A DNA stretch of 64,000 bases from Thioclava sediminum (GTDB lineage: Bacteria; Pseudomonadota; Alphaproteobacteria; Rhodobacterales; Rhodobacteraceae): contig NZ_MPZV01000002.1 in assembly GCF_002020355.1 (NCBI RefSeq), positions 496,001 to 560,000 of the forward strand, in the 5' to 3' direction. The notes under the pieces were generated by a model. That model made no database searches. It was not told where the DNA came from and saw only the letters and a list, made by a program, of their open reading frames with translations. The translations under genes were made by a program, and so were the position numbers. This document shows, in pieces, positions 51,267-60,202 of this stretch (position 1 is the first letter of the stretch; the number at the start of each line of letters is the position of its first letter).

Positions 51267-51701
51267 ATGGTAAAGGGAGGACTCCGCCTCGGGCTTGCGC
51301 TCGCGGCGATGGTTTGGGCATTGCCCGCTATGGCGAATGAGAAAATCGCCATTCAGGTCAACAGCGCCGATCCGCAAGTGATGAACATGGCGCTGAACAA
51401 CGCGCTCAACATGATCAAATATTACAAAGACAAAGGCGAAGAGGTCCAGATCGAAATGGTCACCTACGGGCCGGGGCTCAACATGCTGCGCGCCGACACC
51501 TCGCCGGTGAAAGCCCGCATCGAGGAAATGGCGATGCTGGGCGAGCCGATCCATTTCCGCGCCTGCGCCAACACGCTCGCCGGGATGACCAAGAAGCTCG
51601 GGAAGGAGCCTCCTATGGTCGAAGAGGCGGAAATCGTTCCCTCCGGCGCGGCCTATCTCGTCGATCTGCAACGCGATGGCTACGCCTATCTGCGGCCCTG
51701 A
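51267..51701 (+). CDS. Periplasmic DsrE-like protein
   Basis: A 144-residue protein with a cleavable signal peptide (MVKGGLRLGLALAAMVWALPAMA). The mature part is DsrE/DsrF-like: KIAIQVNSADPQVMNMALNNALNMIKYY, then VEIVTYGPGLNMLRAD-type sequence. A conserved cysteine occurs in HFRACANTLAGM. Such exported members are linked to sulfur or redox metabolism, but this role is inferred. GGGAG lies upstream. Divergent from rnpB. Confidence 0.8.
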   Translation: MVKGGLRLGLALAAMVWALPAMANEKIAIQVNSADPQVMNMALNNALNMIKYYKDKGEEVQIEMVTYGPGLNMLRADTSPVKARIEEMAMLGEPIHFRACANTLAGMTKKLGKEPPMVEEAEIVPSGAAYLVDLQRDGYAYLRP

Positions 51702-51876
51702 CGGACGACCGCGCGGGCGGCCCTTCGCTTTCCGCGCGCTTCGATTTGAATTGCGCCCCTTCTCGCCCCGCTCGGCTTTCCGCGCGGGGCGGTTTACGTT
51801 ACAGGCAGGGCTGTTTGATTGACCCCCCGGCAGGATCGGCTATCCTCTTGACAAACAAGAGCAGAAACGGGCCCGC

Positions 51877-52896
51877 ATGACCGCCCTCTCCGAATATGAA
51901 CGCCTCGAGGCGATCGGTATATGGCGTCCCGATGCGGACGCGCAGCGCCGCGAGGTGATCCTCTCGCTGGGCGACGCGACGCTTGTGCTGTCGGAGGCGC
52001 GCTCCGGCAAGGCGCTCGCGCATTGGTCGCTGCCTGCCATGCATCGCCGCAATCCCGGCAAACGCCCCGCGATCTTCGCTCCTTCCGAGGAGCCGGGCGA
52101 AGAGCTCGAGATCGAAGACGAGACGATGATCGCCGCGATCGAGAAGGTCCATGCGATCATCGCGGCAAAGCGCCCGCATCCGGGGCGGCTGCGCGGCGTG
52201 CTCATCGGGGCGGTGCTGCTGGCAGTTGGCGCCGTGGCACTGTTCTGGTTGCCCTCAGCCCTGGTCGATCATGCCGCGCGCGTCGCCCCGCAGGCGAAAC
52301 GCGTCGAGATCGGCCGCAAGCTGCTCTCCGAGATGGTGAAGATGACCGGCTCGGCCTGTCACAGCCCCGGCGGCGATCGCGCCCTCTCCGCACTGGCGGA
52401 ACGGCTGCCCGGACAATCGGTCATCGCGGTCCTGCCGCAGGCGCTCGAAGGGGCGCGGCTGCTGCCGGGCGGGATGACCGTGGTCGGACGCGACACGATC
52501 GACGGGCCCGACACGCCCGAGGTCGTCGCGGGTTACATCATCGCCGCGCAGAACAGCGCCGCCGGAGGGCGCCCGCTGCATCGGATGCTCGACCGTCTGG
52601 GCCCGGCGGCAGCGCTGCGGCTGCTGACGACGGGCGACCTTCCCGAGAGCGGCCTGGCGGAATATGCGCAGGACCTGCTGCAGCATCCCCCGGCGCGGGC
52701 CGATGGCGATACGCTGCTGCGCGCCTTCCGCGATGCCGGGGTCAGCGCGACGCCCTATGCCTACGCGCTCGACCCGACCGGAGAGTCGGTGCTGGGCCTG
52801 ATCGAGGCCGACCCGTTCAAGGGCCAGCCCGCGCCGAAGCCGGTTCTGGAAGATGCGCAATGGGTGGCGCTGCAGGACATCTGCTCTGCGCAATGA
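51877..52896 (+). CDS. Single-pass membrane protein of unknown function
   Basis: A 339-residue protein. The cytoplasmic N-terminal 100 residues (VILSLGDATLVLSEARSGKALAHWSLPAMHR-like) resemble a small beta domain. One transmembrane helix at about 108-127 (GVLIGAVLLAVGAVALFWLP) leads to a periplasmic domain of about 210 residues with a single short CHSP segment. I do not recognise a known family. It is a single gene converging on the SPOR protein gene. Confidence 0.75.
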   Translation: MTALSEYERLEAIGIWRPDADAQRREVILSLGDATLVLSEARSGKALAHWSLPAMHRRNPGKRPAIFAPSEEPGEELEIEDETMIAAIEKVHAIIAAKRPHPGRLRGVLIGAVLLAVGAVALFWLPSALVDHAARVAPQAKRVEIGRKLLSEMVKMTGSACHSPGGDRALSALAERLPGQSVIAVLPQALEGARLLPGGMTVVGRDTIDGPDTPEVVAGYIIAAQNSAAGGRPLHRMLDRLGPAAALRLLTTGDLPESGLAEYAQDLLQHPPARADGDTLLRAFRDAGVSATPYAYALDPTGESVLGLIEADPFKGQPAPKPVLEDAQWVALQDICSAQ

Positions 52897-52916
52897 AAAA
52901 CGGCCCCGAAGGGCCG
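52896..52916 (-). terminator. Terminator of the SPOR gene (also faces the membrane protein gene)
   Basis: On the minus strand CGGCCC-TTCG-GGGCCG followed by TTTTT, with the stable TTCG loop. Confidence 0.8.
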
Positions 52917-52945
52917 CTTGATCCGTCTTACGCCTTCACGCCTCC

Positions 52946-53839
52946 TCAGCGCACGAGCGCATCCGGGAAGCCCGCCCGACGCGCCGAGGCCAGCGCCGAC
53001 TTCAGCTTCGCCGTATCGTAGAACGGCCCGGCATAGACCACCGTCAGCTCCTGCGTCTTGGAGGTCGCGACCGGAAGGCCCAGCGCCTGCAAACGCTTCG
53101 TCGCGGCCGCAACATTCGCGACATTTCCGAAGCTGCCGACCTGCACATATTGCTTGCCGTTCGATCCCACCGGCGCGACCGATTTGCTCGACACGGTGAC
53201 GGTCGGAACCACCACGATCCGGGAGTTCGGCACCGGCGGATAAGAGCCCTCGACATAGACCTGATCCGGCGTCGCGGTGGGGCGAAGCTGCATCGGCGTC
53301 TGTTCGGTCCAGCGCGCGCGCATCTGTGCGTTGCCGTGGACGGTGCGCGGGCCGCGATAGGGGTTCAGCCGCCCGTCGTCGAACGCAGTCGTCCAGCCGT
53401 TCTGCGGCTTGGGCGCGTGGGTCATCACCGGGGCAAGCCCACCGACGCTCACGCTGTGAGACACGCGCGACGGATCGCGCGGCACAGGTGGAGAGGTCGG
53501 GGTCGGCGAATAGGGCGTGCGCATCGCGGCAGTGGCCCGGGACGCAGGGTTCGGAGCCACGGTTACCGACGCAACCGGCACGGTGGGCGCCACGCTGGGC
53601 GTATGGCCGCAGACGATGCCGCGGTCGCTATTCATCTGCGGCACCCAGCGCACGGCGCCGCCATAATCCGCGCGCACGAACACGCAGCCCTGACTGTCGA
53701 CATATTGCGGATCGGTATAGCTCGCCGGGGGCATTTCGGCGGGCGCATATTGCTGCGCCTTCGACTCCGATGCGAAGCCTCCCAGCCCCAGCGTGAGAAT
53801 CGCGCACAGACCAGCCGCCGCCCCTGCTTTCAGTCGCAT
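52946..53839 (-). CDS. SPOR-domain exported protein
   Basis: A 297-residue protein: signal peptide (RLKAGAAAGLCAILTLGLGG), a long proline/threonine-rich linker and a C-terminal SPOR domain of about 75 residues (KQYVQVGSFGNVANVAAATK ... LTVVYAGPFYDTAKLKSAL). SPOR domains bind denuded peptidoglycan at division sites. The ATG at 53839 has AGGGGG five bases upstream and is preferred to a GTG two codons earlier. It is likely a cell-envelope or division protein. Confidence 0.85.
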   Translation of the reverse strand: MRLKAGAAAGLCAILTLGLGGFASESKAQQYAPAEMPPASYTDPQYVDSQGCVFVRADYGGAVRWVPQMNSDRGIVCGHTPSVAPTVPVASVTVAPNPASRATAAMRTPYSPTPTSPPVPRDPSRVSHSVSVGGLAPVMTHAPKPQNGWTTAFDDGRLNPYRGPRTVHGNAQMRARWTEQTPMQLRPTATPDQVYVEGSYPPVPNSRIVVVPTVTVSSKSVAPVGSNGKQYVQVGSFGNVANVAAATKRLQALGLPVATSKTQELTVVYAGPFYDTAKLKSALASARRAGFPDALVR

Positions 53840-53904
53840 ATCCACCCCCTGATGTTTTCAAGGGGAGGATAGCCGGGTTTGCCTTTGAGTAAAGGGTGTT
53901 GGCC

Positions 53905-54537
53905 TTACTTCGTCCCGAACATCCGGTCGCCCGCATCGCCCAGACCCGGCACGATATAGGCGTGATCGTCGAGCCTCTCATCAAGCGCGGCGGTCACGAT
54001 CGGCACATCCGGATGCGCCTCTTTCATGCGCGCGACGCCCTCAGGGGCGGCCAGCAGGCACATGAAGCGAATGTTCTTCGCACCCTTTTCCTTGATCAGG
54101 TCGATCGCCGCGACCGAGGAGTTTCCGGTGGCCAGCATCGGATCGACCACGATGGTCAGACGATCTTCGAGCTCGCTCGGCAGCTTGCAATAGTATTCGA
54201 CCGGCTTCAGCGTCTCGGGGTCGCGGTAGAGGCCGACAAAGCCCACGCGCGCCGCCGGGATCAGCTCCAGCACGCCATCCAGCAGACCGTTGCCCGCCCG
54301 CAGAATCGACACCAGCGCGAGTTTCTTGCCTGCGAGGATCGGCGCGTCCATCTCCTGAAGCGGCGTCTCGATATTCTTCGAGGTCAGTTCCAGCTCCGAG
54401 GTGATCTCATAGGCCAGCAGCAGGCTGATCTCGCGCAGCAGACGACGGAAGGACGCGGTCGACGTGTCCTTCTCGCGCATCAGGGTCAGTTTGTGCTGCA
54501 CCAGCGGATGTTTGACGACGGTCAGATGGTCACTCAT
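53905..54537 (-). CDS. upp: Uracil phosphoribosyltransferase
   Basis: The 210-residue enzyme makes UMP from uracil and PRPP. The N-terminus [35 protein letters not shown]-type loop and the PRPP site [18 protein letters not shown] are diagnostic. It is the last gene of the cdd-deoA-deoB-upp salvage operon, 11 bases after deoB. The longer in-frame extension lies in deoB and is rejected. Confidence 0.96.
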   Translation of the reverse strand: MSDHLTVVKHPLVQHKLTLMREKDTSTASFRRLLREISLLLAYEITSELELTSKNIETPLQEMDAPILAGKKLALVSILRAGNGLLDGVLELIPAARVGFVGLYRDPETLKPVEYYCKLPSELEDRLTIVVDPMLATGNSSVAAIDLIKEKGAKNIRFMCLLAAPEGVARMKEAHPDVPIVTAALDERLDDHAYIVPGLGDAGDRMFGTK

Positions 54538-54548
54538 TGTGTTGTCCC

Positions 54549-55766
54549 TCACAGAAAGCTTTTGCCCGGCCCTTGCGCCGGAATGTTCAGATGCGTGGCG
54601 AGCGAGGCCGCTAAGTCGACATACCCCACATTGCCCACGCTGCGCGACCCGATACCGGGGCCCGCGCCCAGAACCGGCACGCGTTCGCGGGTGTGATCGG
54701 TGCCGCGCCAGCTTGGATCGTTGCCGTGATCGGCGGTGAAAATCGCCAGATCGCCCGGTTGCAGGCGGTCGAGGAATTTGGCCGCCACCGTGTCGAACCA
54801 TTCCAGCGCGCGGGCGTAACCCGAGATGTCGCGGCGATGGCCATAGAGGCTGTCGAATTCCACGAAATTGGCGAAGGTGAGCGAGCCCTCCTCGGCCTCG
54901 TTTGCCAGCCTGATCAGGTGATCGGCCAGATCGGCATCGCCCTTGCCCTTGTGCAGATGGGTGATGCCGCGATGCGAGAAGATATCCCCGATCTTGCCGA
55001 TCGCATGGGTCACGCGGCCCGCATCATAGGCCCAGTCCAGCAGCGTCGGAGACGGCGCCGGGATCGCATAATCGCGGCGGTTCGGCGTGCGGGTGAACTG
55101 CCCGTTTTCGCCGATGAACGGTCGCGCGATCACACGCCCCACCTTCATCGCATGGAGCGTCGGCGCGAGCCCCTCGCAGAGCTTCAAAAGGCGGTCGAGG
55201 CCGAAATGCTCCTCATGCGCTGCGATCTGGAACACGCTATCGGCGGAGGTGTAGCAGATCGGCCAGCCGGTGCGGATATGCTCGTCGCCCAAGTCTTCGA
55301 TGATATTGGTGCCCGAGGCGTGGCAATTGCCCAGAATGCCGTCCGTACCCGCGATCTCGCAGGCTTTTGCGACGATATCTGCCGGGAAGCTGTTCGTCTG
55401 ATCCGGGAAATAATGCCATTCCCACGGCACCGGCACACCGGCCAGCTCCCAATGGCCCGAGGGCGTGTCCTTGCCGGGAGAGACCTCGGTGGCCGCGCCC
55501 CAGAGCCCGACTGGTTCGACCATCAGCCCCGGCGCGTCCTCGCCCGAGGCGAGTTTCACGCCTGCGCCCAGACCCAGACCGGCCAGCGTCGGCATATTCA
55601 GCGGACCGGAACGGCCTTCCTCAGCGCGCCCATCCGCACAGGCCTGCGCGATATGACCCACGGTATTCGCGCCCGTATCCGGCGCGCCGTCGTTGAAGAA
55701 ACGATCCGCATCGGGCGCGCCGCCGATCCCGACGCTGTCCATCACGATCAGAAAGGCACGGCTCAT
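54549..55766 (-). CDS. deoB: Phosphopentomutase
   Basis: A 405-residue alkaline-phosphatase-superfamily enzyme. It interconverts (deoxy)ribose 1-phosphate and 5-phosphate. Metal and catalytic motifs are [16 protein letters not shown] with its Asp, [18 protein letters not shown] with the phospho-threonine, and [19 protein letters not shown]. It feeds sugars released by DeoA into the pentose pool. The ATG overlaps the deoA stop region by four bases. Confidence 0.95.
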   Translation of the reverse strand: MSRAFLIVMDSVGIGGAPDADRFFNDGAPDTGANTVGHIAQACADGRAEEGRSGPLNMPTLAGLGLGAGVKLASGEDAPGLMVEPVGLWGAATEVSPGKDTPSGHWELAGVPVPWEWHYFPDQTNSFPADIVAKACEIAGTDGILGNCHASGTNIIEDLGDEHIRTGWPICYTSADSVFQIAAHEEHFGLDRLLKLCEGLAPTLHAMKVGRVIARPFIGENGQFTRTPNRRDYAIPAPSPTLLDWAYDAGRVTHAIGKIGDIFSHRGITHLHKGKGDADLADHLIRLANEAEEGSLTFANFVEFDSLYGHRRDISGYARALEWFDTVAAKFLDRLQPGDLAIFTADHGNDPSWRGTDHTRERVPVLGAGPGIGSRSVGNVGYVDLAASLATHLNIPAQGPGKSFL

Positions 55767-57085
55767 TGCACATCCTCCGGGCCGATCCGTTCGTGGATCA
55801 GGGGCGGCTCTTCGGGGGCCTCGTCGCTTAGCTCGATCGCGGCCAGAAGGGCGGCTTCGGCGGCATCGGCGTCGCGGTCATTCGCGGCATGGATCGTCAC
55901 CAGCGGCTCGCCCGCGGCCATGTCCTCGCCCAGAGCCACGATCTCCCACAGACCGACCGAGGGGTTGATCTTGTCGGTGCCGACCAGACGGCCGCCGCCC
56001 AGATGCACCACCGCCTCGCCCACCGCGCGGGTGTCGATGCGGCTGACGAAGCCCGCACGCGGGGCCTCCACCGCCCGGATCACCGGGGCCGACGGCAGAC
56101 GGTCGGGGAAGCGTTCGACGAAATCGCTCGGGCCGCCCAAAGCTGCGATCATCTTGCCGAACACCTCGACCGCGCGCCCGTTGCTGAGCACCTCGTCGAT
56201 CCGTGCCGTGCCCTCGACCGCGTCCTTGGCCAACCCCGCGAGCACCAACGCCTCGCCGCCCAGCGCCGCGGTCACGTCCCACAGTGCCTCGTTCACGCCA
56301 GTGCCGGTCAGCGTCTCCATCACTTCGATCACTTCCAACGCATTGCCCGCCGAATGGCCCAGCGGCTGGTCCATGTCGGTGATCAGCGCCGAGGTCTTGC
56401 AGCCCGCACCGTTCGCGGTGGCGACAAGGCTCTGCGCGAGCGCCTTCGCATCCTCGGGCCGCGCCATGAACGCGCCCGAGCCGACCTTCACGTCGAGGAT
56501 CAGCCCTTCCAGCCCGGCGGCGAGCTTCTTCGACAGGATCGAGGCGGTGATCAGGTCGATGCTCTCGACCGTGCCGGAGATGTCGCGGATCCCGTAGAGC
56601 CGCTTGTCGGCTGGGGCGATTTCGCCGGTGGCGCCGACGATGGCGCAGCCGACTTCGCCCACGACCTTGCGCAAAGCGCCGATGCCGGGGGTGGCGTCAT
56701 AGCCGGGGATCGCTTCCATCTTGTCGAGCGTGCCGCCGGTATGGCCCAGACCCCGCCCCGAGATCATCGGAACGTAGCAGCCACAGGCTGCCAGCGCGGG
56801 CGCAAGCAGCAGCGAGACGGAATCCCCCACCCCGCCGGTCGAGTGTTTGTCGATCACCGGCCCGGGCATGTCCCAGCGCAAAACCTCGCCGGAATCGCGC
56901 ATCGCTTGCGTCAGCGCGACGCGCCCCTCGGTGCCGATGCCTTTCAACAGAACGGCCATCGCGAAGGCCCCCGCCTGCGCATCCGAGACCGAGCCATCGG
57001 CAAGACCGCGCGCGAACCATTGGGCTTGATCTGCGCTCAGGCTTTTGCCGTCGCGCACCGATTGGATAATGCTGCGGGCGTCCAT
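55763..57085 (-). CDS. deoA: Thymidine phosphorylase
   Basis: The 440-residue enzyme cleaves thymidine (and deoxyuridine) with phosphate. Typical segments are SGEVLRWDMPGPVIDKHSTGGVGD, SGRGLGHTGGTLDKMEAIPGY and DVKVGSGAFM. It sits in the salvage operon between cdd and deoB: its ATG shares one base with the cdd stop (TGATG). Function and length are fully consistent with deoA. Confidence 0.96.
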   Translation of the reverse strand: MDARSIIQSVRDGKSLSADQAQWFARGLADGSVSDAQAGAFAMAVLLKGIGTEGRVALTQAMRDSGEVLRWDMPGPVIDKHSTGGVGDSVSLLLAPALAACGCYVPMISGRGLGHTGGTLDKMEAIPGYDATPGIGALRKVVGEVGCAIVGATGEIAPADKRLYGIRDISGTVESIDLITASILSKKLAAGLEGLILDVKVGSGAFMARPEDAKALAQSLVATANGAGCKTSALITDMDQPLGHSAGNALEVIEVMETLTGTGVNEALWDVTAALGGEALVLAGLAKDAVEGTARIDEVLSNGRAVEVFGKMIAALGGPSDFVERFPDRLPSAPVIRAVEAPRAGFVSRIDTRAVGEAVVHLGGGRLVGTDKINPSVGLWEIVALGEDMAAGEPLVTIHAANDRDADAAEAALLAAIELSDEAPEEPPLIHERIGPEDVQ

Positions 57086-57477
57086 CAGGTGTTTTCCATA
57101 TGGCTCATGTCGAAGCGACCGGGCAGCAGATCGCCCACCGTCGTGTCGAGCCGCTCGCCCTCGGTGGTGGCCAGCGTCACCGGCGTGTCGTGGCGCGCGA
57201 ATTCCGCCAGCTTCTGACGGCAGCCGCCACAGGGCGGCACGGGCGTCGGGCTGTCGGCGATCACGGCGACCTCGGTGATCTCGGTCTCCCCGGCCGCCAC
57301 CATCGCGGCGATCGCGCCCGCCTCGGCACAGGTGCCTTCGGGATAGGCCACGTTCTCGACATTCACGCCGCTATAGATGGTGCCGGACGCCCCGCGCACC
57401 GCCGCACCGACCTTGAATTTCGAATAGGGCGCATAGGCGTTTTCACGCACCTGACGGGCAGAATCGAGCAGCGACAT
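57085..57477 (-). CDS. cdd: Cytidine deaminase
   Basis: A 130-residue zinc enzyme that turns cytidine and deoxycytidine into the uracil forms. The catalytic CAEAGAIAAM (C-A-E) and zinc-binding PCGGCRQKLAEF are intact. It is the first gene of cdd-deoA-deoB-upp, which together channel pyrimidine nucleosides to UMP and pentose phosphate. The start at 57477 has GGAG seven bases upstream; longer in-frame readings lack support. Confidence 0.95.
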   Translation of the reverse strand: MSLLDSARQVRENAYAPYSKFKVGAAVRGASGTIYSGVNVENVAYPEGTCAEAGAIAAMVAAGETEITEVAVIADSPTPVPPCGGCRQKLAEFARHDTPVTLATTEGERLDTTVGDLLPGRFDMSHMENT

Positions 57478-57719
57478 CGGCGGTCTCCGGGCCATGGCCG
57501 GAGCGTAAAATTTGTCCAGCCGGTTGAGTTCTCCCGATCCTGCGCCGCGCCTGCGTCGGATGCAAGCGCTCACCTCGCGCCACCCCGCCGCCTCGCGCGG
57601 AGTTCATGCCGCAACGTAATTCGGAGGGGTTGCAATCACCCCCTTCGTGCTATCTAGAACGACGGGAGAGTCGCGCGCGAAAAATTAGTTTAGCGCTAAA
57701 CCAGTTTCGGGAGGATCTC

Positions 57720-59996
57720 ATGGAAGAGCTGCGTCAGGACAACCTGCGTCAGTCGGCACTGGACTATCACGCCAAGCCGAAACCCGGAAAACTGGAAATT
57801 CGCGCGACGAAGCCGCTCGCCAACGGGCGCGATCTGGCCCGCGCCTATTCGCCCGGCGTGGCGGAGGCCAGCCTTGCGATCAAGGAAGATCCCGACACCG
57901 CACGCGACTACACCGCACGGGGCAATCTGGTCGCCGTCGTCACCAACGGCTCGGCCGTGCTGGGCCTGGGCAATATCGGCCCGCTCGCCGCGAAACCGGT
58001 GATGGAAGGCAAGGCGGTTCTGTTCAAGAAATTCGCTGATATCGACTGTTTCGATATCGAAGTCGCCGAGAACGACCCCGAGAAGCTCGCTGAGATCGTC
58101 TGCGCACTCGAACCCTCCTTCGGCGCGATCAACCTTGAAGACATCAAGGCGCCCGACTGCTTCATCGTGGAGAAGATCTGCCGCGAGAAGATGAACATCC
58201 CGGTCTTTCACGACGATCAGCACGGCACCGCGATCGTGGTGGGCGCGGCTGCGACCAACGCGCTGCGCATCGCGAAGAAGAACTTCGAGGACATCAAGAT
58301 CGTCTCGACCGGCGGCGGCGCGGCGGGCATCGCCTGTCTCAACATGCTGCTGAAGCTGGGCGTGAAGCGCGAGAATGTCTGGCTCTGCGACATCGAAGGG
58401 CTGGTCTACAAGGGCCGCGAAGCTGACATGACGCCGCAAAAGGCGGACTACGCGCAGGACAGCAATCTGCGCACGCTCGACGAGGTGATCGAGGGCGCGG
58501 ATATGTTCCTCGGCCTCTCCGGCCCCGGCGTGCTGAAGCCCGAGATGGTACAGAAGATGGCCAAGCAGCCGATCATCTTCGCGCTGGCGAACCCGAACCC
58601 GGAAATCCTGCCCGACGTGGCCCGCGAGGTCGCTCCCGATGCGATCATCGCGACCGGGCGCAGCGATTTCCCGAACCAGGTCAATAACGTGCTGTGCTTC
58701 CCCTTCATCTTCCGGGGCGCACTGGACGTGGGTGCAACCACGATCAACGACGAGATGCAGATCGCCTGCGTCGAGGGGATCGCCAAGCTCGCGCGGCAAA
58801 CGACCTCCGCCGAGGCTGCCGCCGCCTATCGCGGCGAGAAGCTGACTTTCGGCGCGGATTACCTGATCCCGAAACCCTTCGATCCGCGGCTGATCGGCAT
58901 CGTCGCCTCTGCCGTAGCGAAAGCCGCGATGGAGACCGGCGTGGCGGCCCGCCCGCTGGAAAATCTCGACAGCTACAAGGTTCAACTCGACGGGTCGGTG
59001 TTCAAATCCGCGCTGCTGATGCGTCCGGTCTTCGATGCCGCCGCGACCGCAAGACGTCGTATCGTCTTCGCCGAGGGCGAGGATGAGCGCGTGCTGCGCG
59101 CCGCCAACGCGATGATCGAAGAGACCACCGACACGCCAATCCTGATCGGTCGTCCCGACGTGATCGAGATGCGCTGCGAACGGGCGGGTCTGCCGCTCGA
59201 TCTGGGCGCGGTCGAGATCGTGAACCCGGAAAACGACCCGCGCTACCGCGACTATTGGGGCACCTATCACGAGCTGATGGCCCGGCGCGGCGTCACCCCC
59301 GATCTGGCGCGCGCGATCATGCGCACCAACTCCACCGCCATCGCCGGGGTCATGGTCCATCGCGAGGAAGCGGATTCGATGATCTGCGGCACGTTCGGGC
59401 AATATCTCTGGCACCTGAAATACGTGCGCGAAATCCTCGCCCGCGACGGGCTGCATGCCCAAGGCGCGCTGAGCCTGATGATCCTCGAGGACGGCCCGCT
59501 TTTCGTGGCCGACACCCATGTCCATCACGCGCCCACGCCCGAGCAGATCATGGAGACGGTCTGCGGCGCCGCGCGCCATGTGTCGCGCTTCGGCCTGAAG
59601 CCGAAGATCGCGCTGTGTTCGCATAGCCAGTTCGGCAATCTCGACAGCGACTCGGGCGAGCGTATGCGCGCCGCGATGAACCTGCTGATCCGGCGCGAGG
59701 TCAATTTCGACTTTGAGGGCGAGATGCATGTCGACGCGGCCCTCGATCCCGAGACCCGCGCCCGGCTGATGCCGAATTCGCGCTTCGAGGGGGCGGCGAA
59801 CGTGCTGGTCTTCGCCAATACCGACGCGGCCTCGGGCGTGCGCAACATCCTCAAGATGAAAGCCGGCGGCCTCGAAGTCGGGCCGATCCTGATGGGGATG
59901 GGCAACAAGGCGCATATCGTGACGCCCTCGATCACTTCGCGCGGGTTGCTGAACATGTCAGCCATCGCGGGCACGCCGGTCGCACACTACAGCTGA
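57720..59996 (+). CDS. maeB: NADP-dependent malic enzyme with C-terminal phosphotransacetylase-like domain
   Basis: The 758-residue protein decarboxylates malate to pyruvate with NADP. The N-terminal malic enzyme part ([59 protein letters not shown]) spans residues 1-430. A Pta-like domain follows from about 440 ([19 protein letters not shown]) to the end and is thought to be regulatory, responding to acetyl-CoA. GGGAGG five bases before the ATG fixes the start. A single gene; prpE follows after 206 bases. Confidence 0.95.
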   Translation: MEELRQDNLRQSALDYHAKPKPGKLEIRATKPLANGRDLARAYSPGVAEASLAIKEDPDTARDYTARGNLVAVVTNGSAVLGLGNIGPLAAKPVMEGKAVLFKKFADIDCFDIEVAENDPEKLAEIVCALEPSFGAINLEDIKAPDCFIVEKICREKMNIPVFHDDQHGTAIVVGAAATNALRIAKKNFEDIKIVSTGGGAAGIACLNMLLKLGVKRENVWLCDIEGLVYKGREADMTPQKADYAQDSNLRTLDEVIEGADMFLGLSGPGVLKPEMVQKMAKQPIIFALANPNPEILPDVAREVAPDAIIATGRSDFPNQVNNVLCFPFIFRGALDVGATTINDEMQIACVEGIAKLARQTTSAEAAAAYRGEKLTFGADYLIPKPFDPRLIGIVASAVAKAAMETGVAARPLENLDSYKVQLDGSVFKSALLMRPVFDAAATARRRIVFAEGEDERVLRAANAMIEETTDTPILIGRPDVIEMRCERAGLPLDLGAVEIVNPENDPRYRDYWGTYHELMARRGVTPDLARAIMRTNSTAIAGVMVHREEADSMICGTFGQYLWHLKYVREILARDGLHAQGALSLMILEDGPLFVADTHVHHAPTPEQIMETVCGAARHVSRFGLKPKIALCSHSQFGNLDSDSGERMRAAMNLLIRREVNFDFEGEMHVDAALDPETRARLMPNSRFEGAANVLVFANTDAASGVRNILKMKAGGLEVGPILMGMGNKAHIVTPSITSRGLLNMSAIAGTPVAHYS

Positions 59997-60015
59997 GTCG
60001 CGTGCACCTGCGAAA

Positions 60016-60106
60016 TTTGCAAACCCCGCCCGGGCTGCAAAGAAGCTGAATACTCGCCCGCAGTTTGCAAAAGTTTGCGGGCGATTTGTCGCGCTTTCTG
60101 CAAATT
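60016..60106 (+). promoter_or_regulatory. Cluster of TTTGCAAA-type sites upstream of prpE
   Basis: TTTGCAAA occurs at 60016-60023 and 60064-60071, TTTGCGGG at 60074, and CTGCAAA near 60035 and 60099. These match the TTTGCAAA half-sites bound by ScfR-type regulators such as PccR. The second one sits in the loop of the hairpin described next. Confidence 0.5.
60055..60083 (+). terminator. Hairpin after maeB (possible terminator, overlaps ScfR-like sites)
   Basis: CGCCCGCA at 60055-60062 pairs with TGCGGGCG at 60076-60083 over 8 bp, with ATTTGTC following. The T-run is weak. Confidence 0.45.
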
Positions 60107-60202
60107 TTTTGGCGTCGTACCCGATTGTGCGCGGTAACATTCTTGCGCCAACGCGTTGCGCTTCGTAACACATCTCCAAATTCCTGAGGAGGAGATGTTC
60201 GC

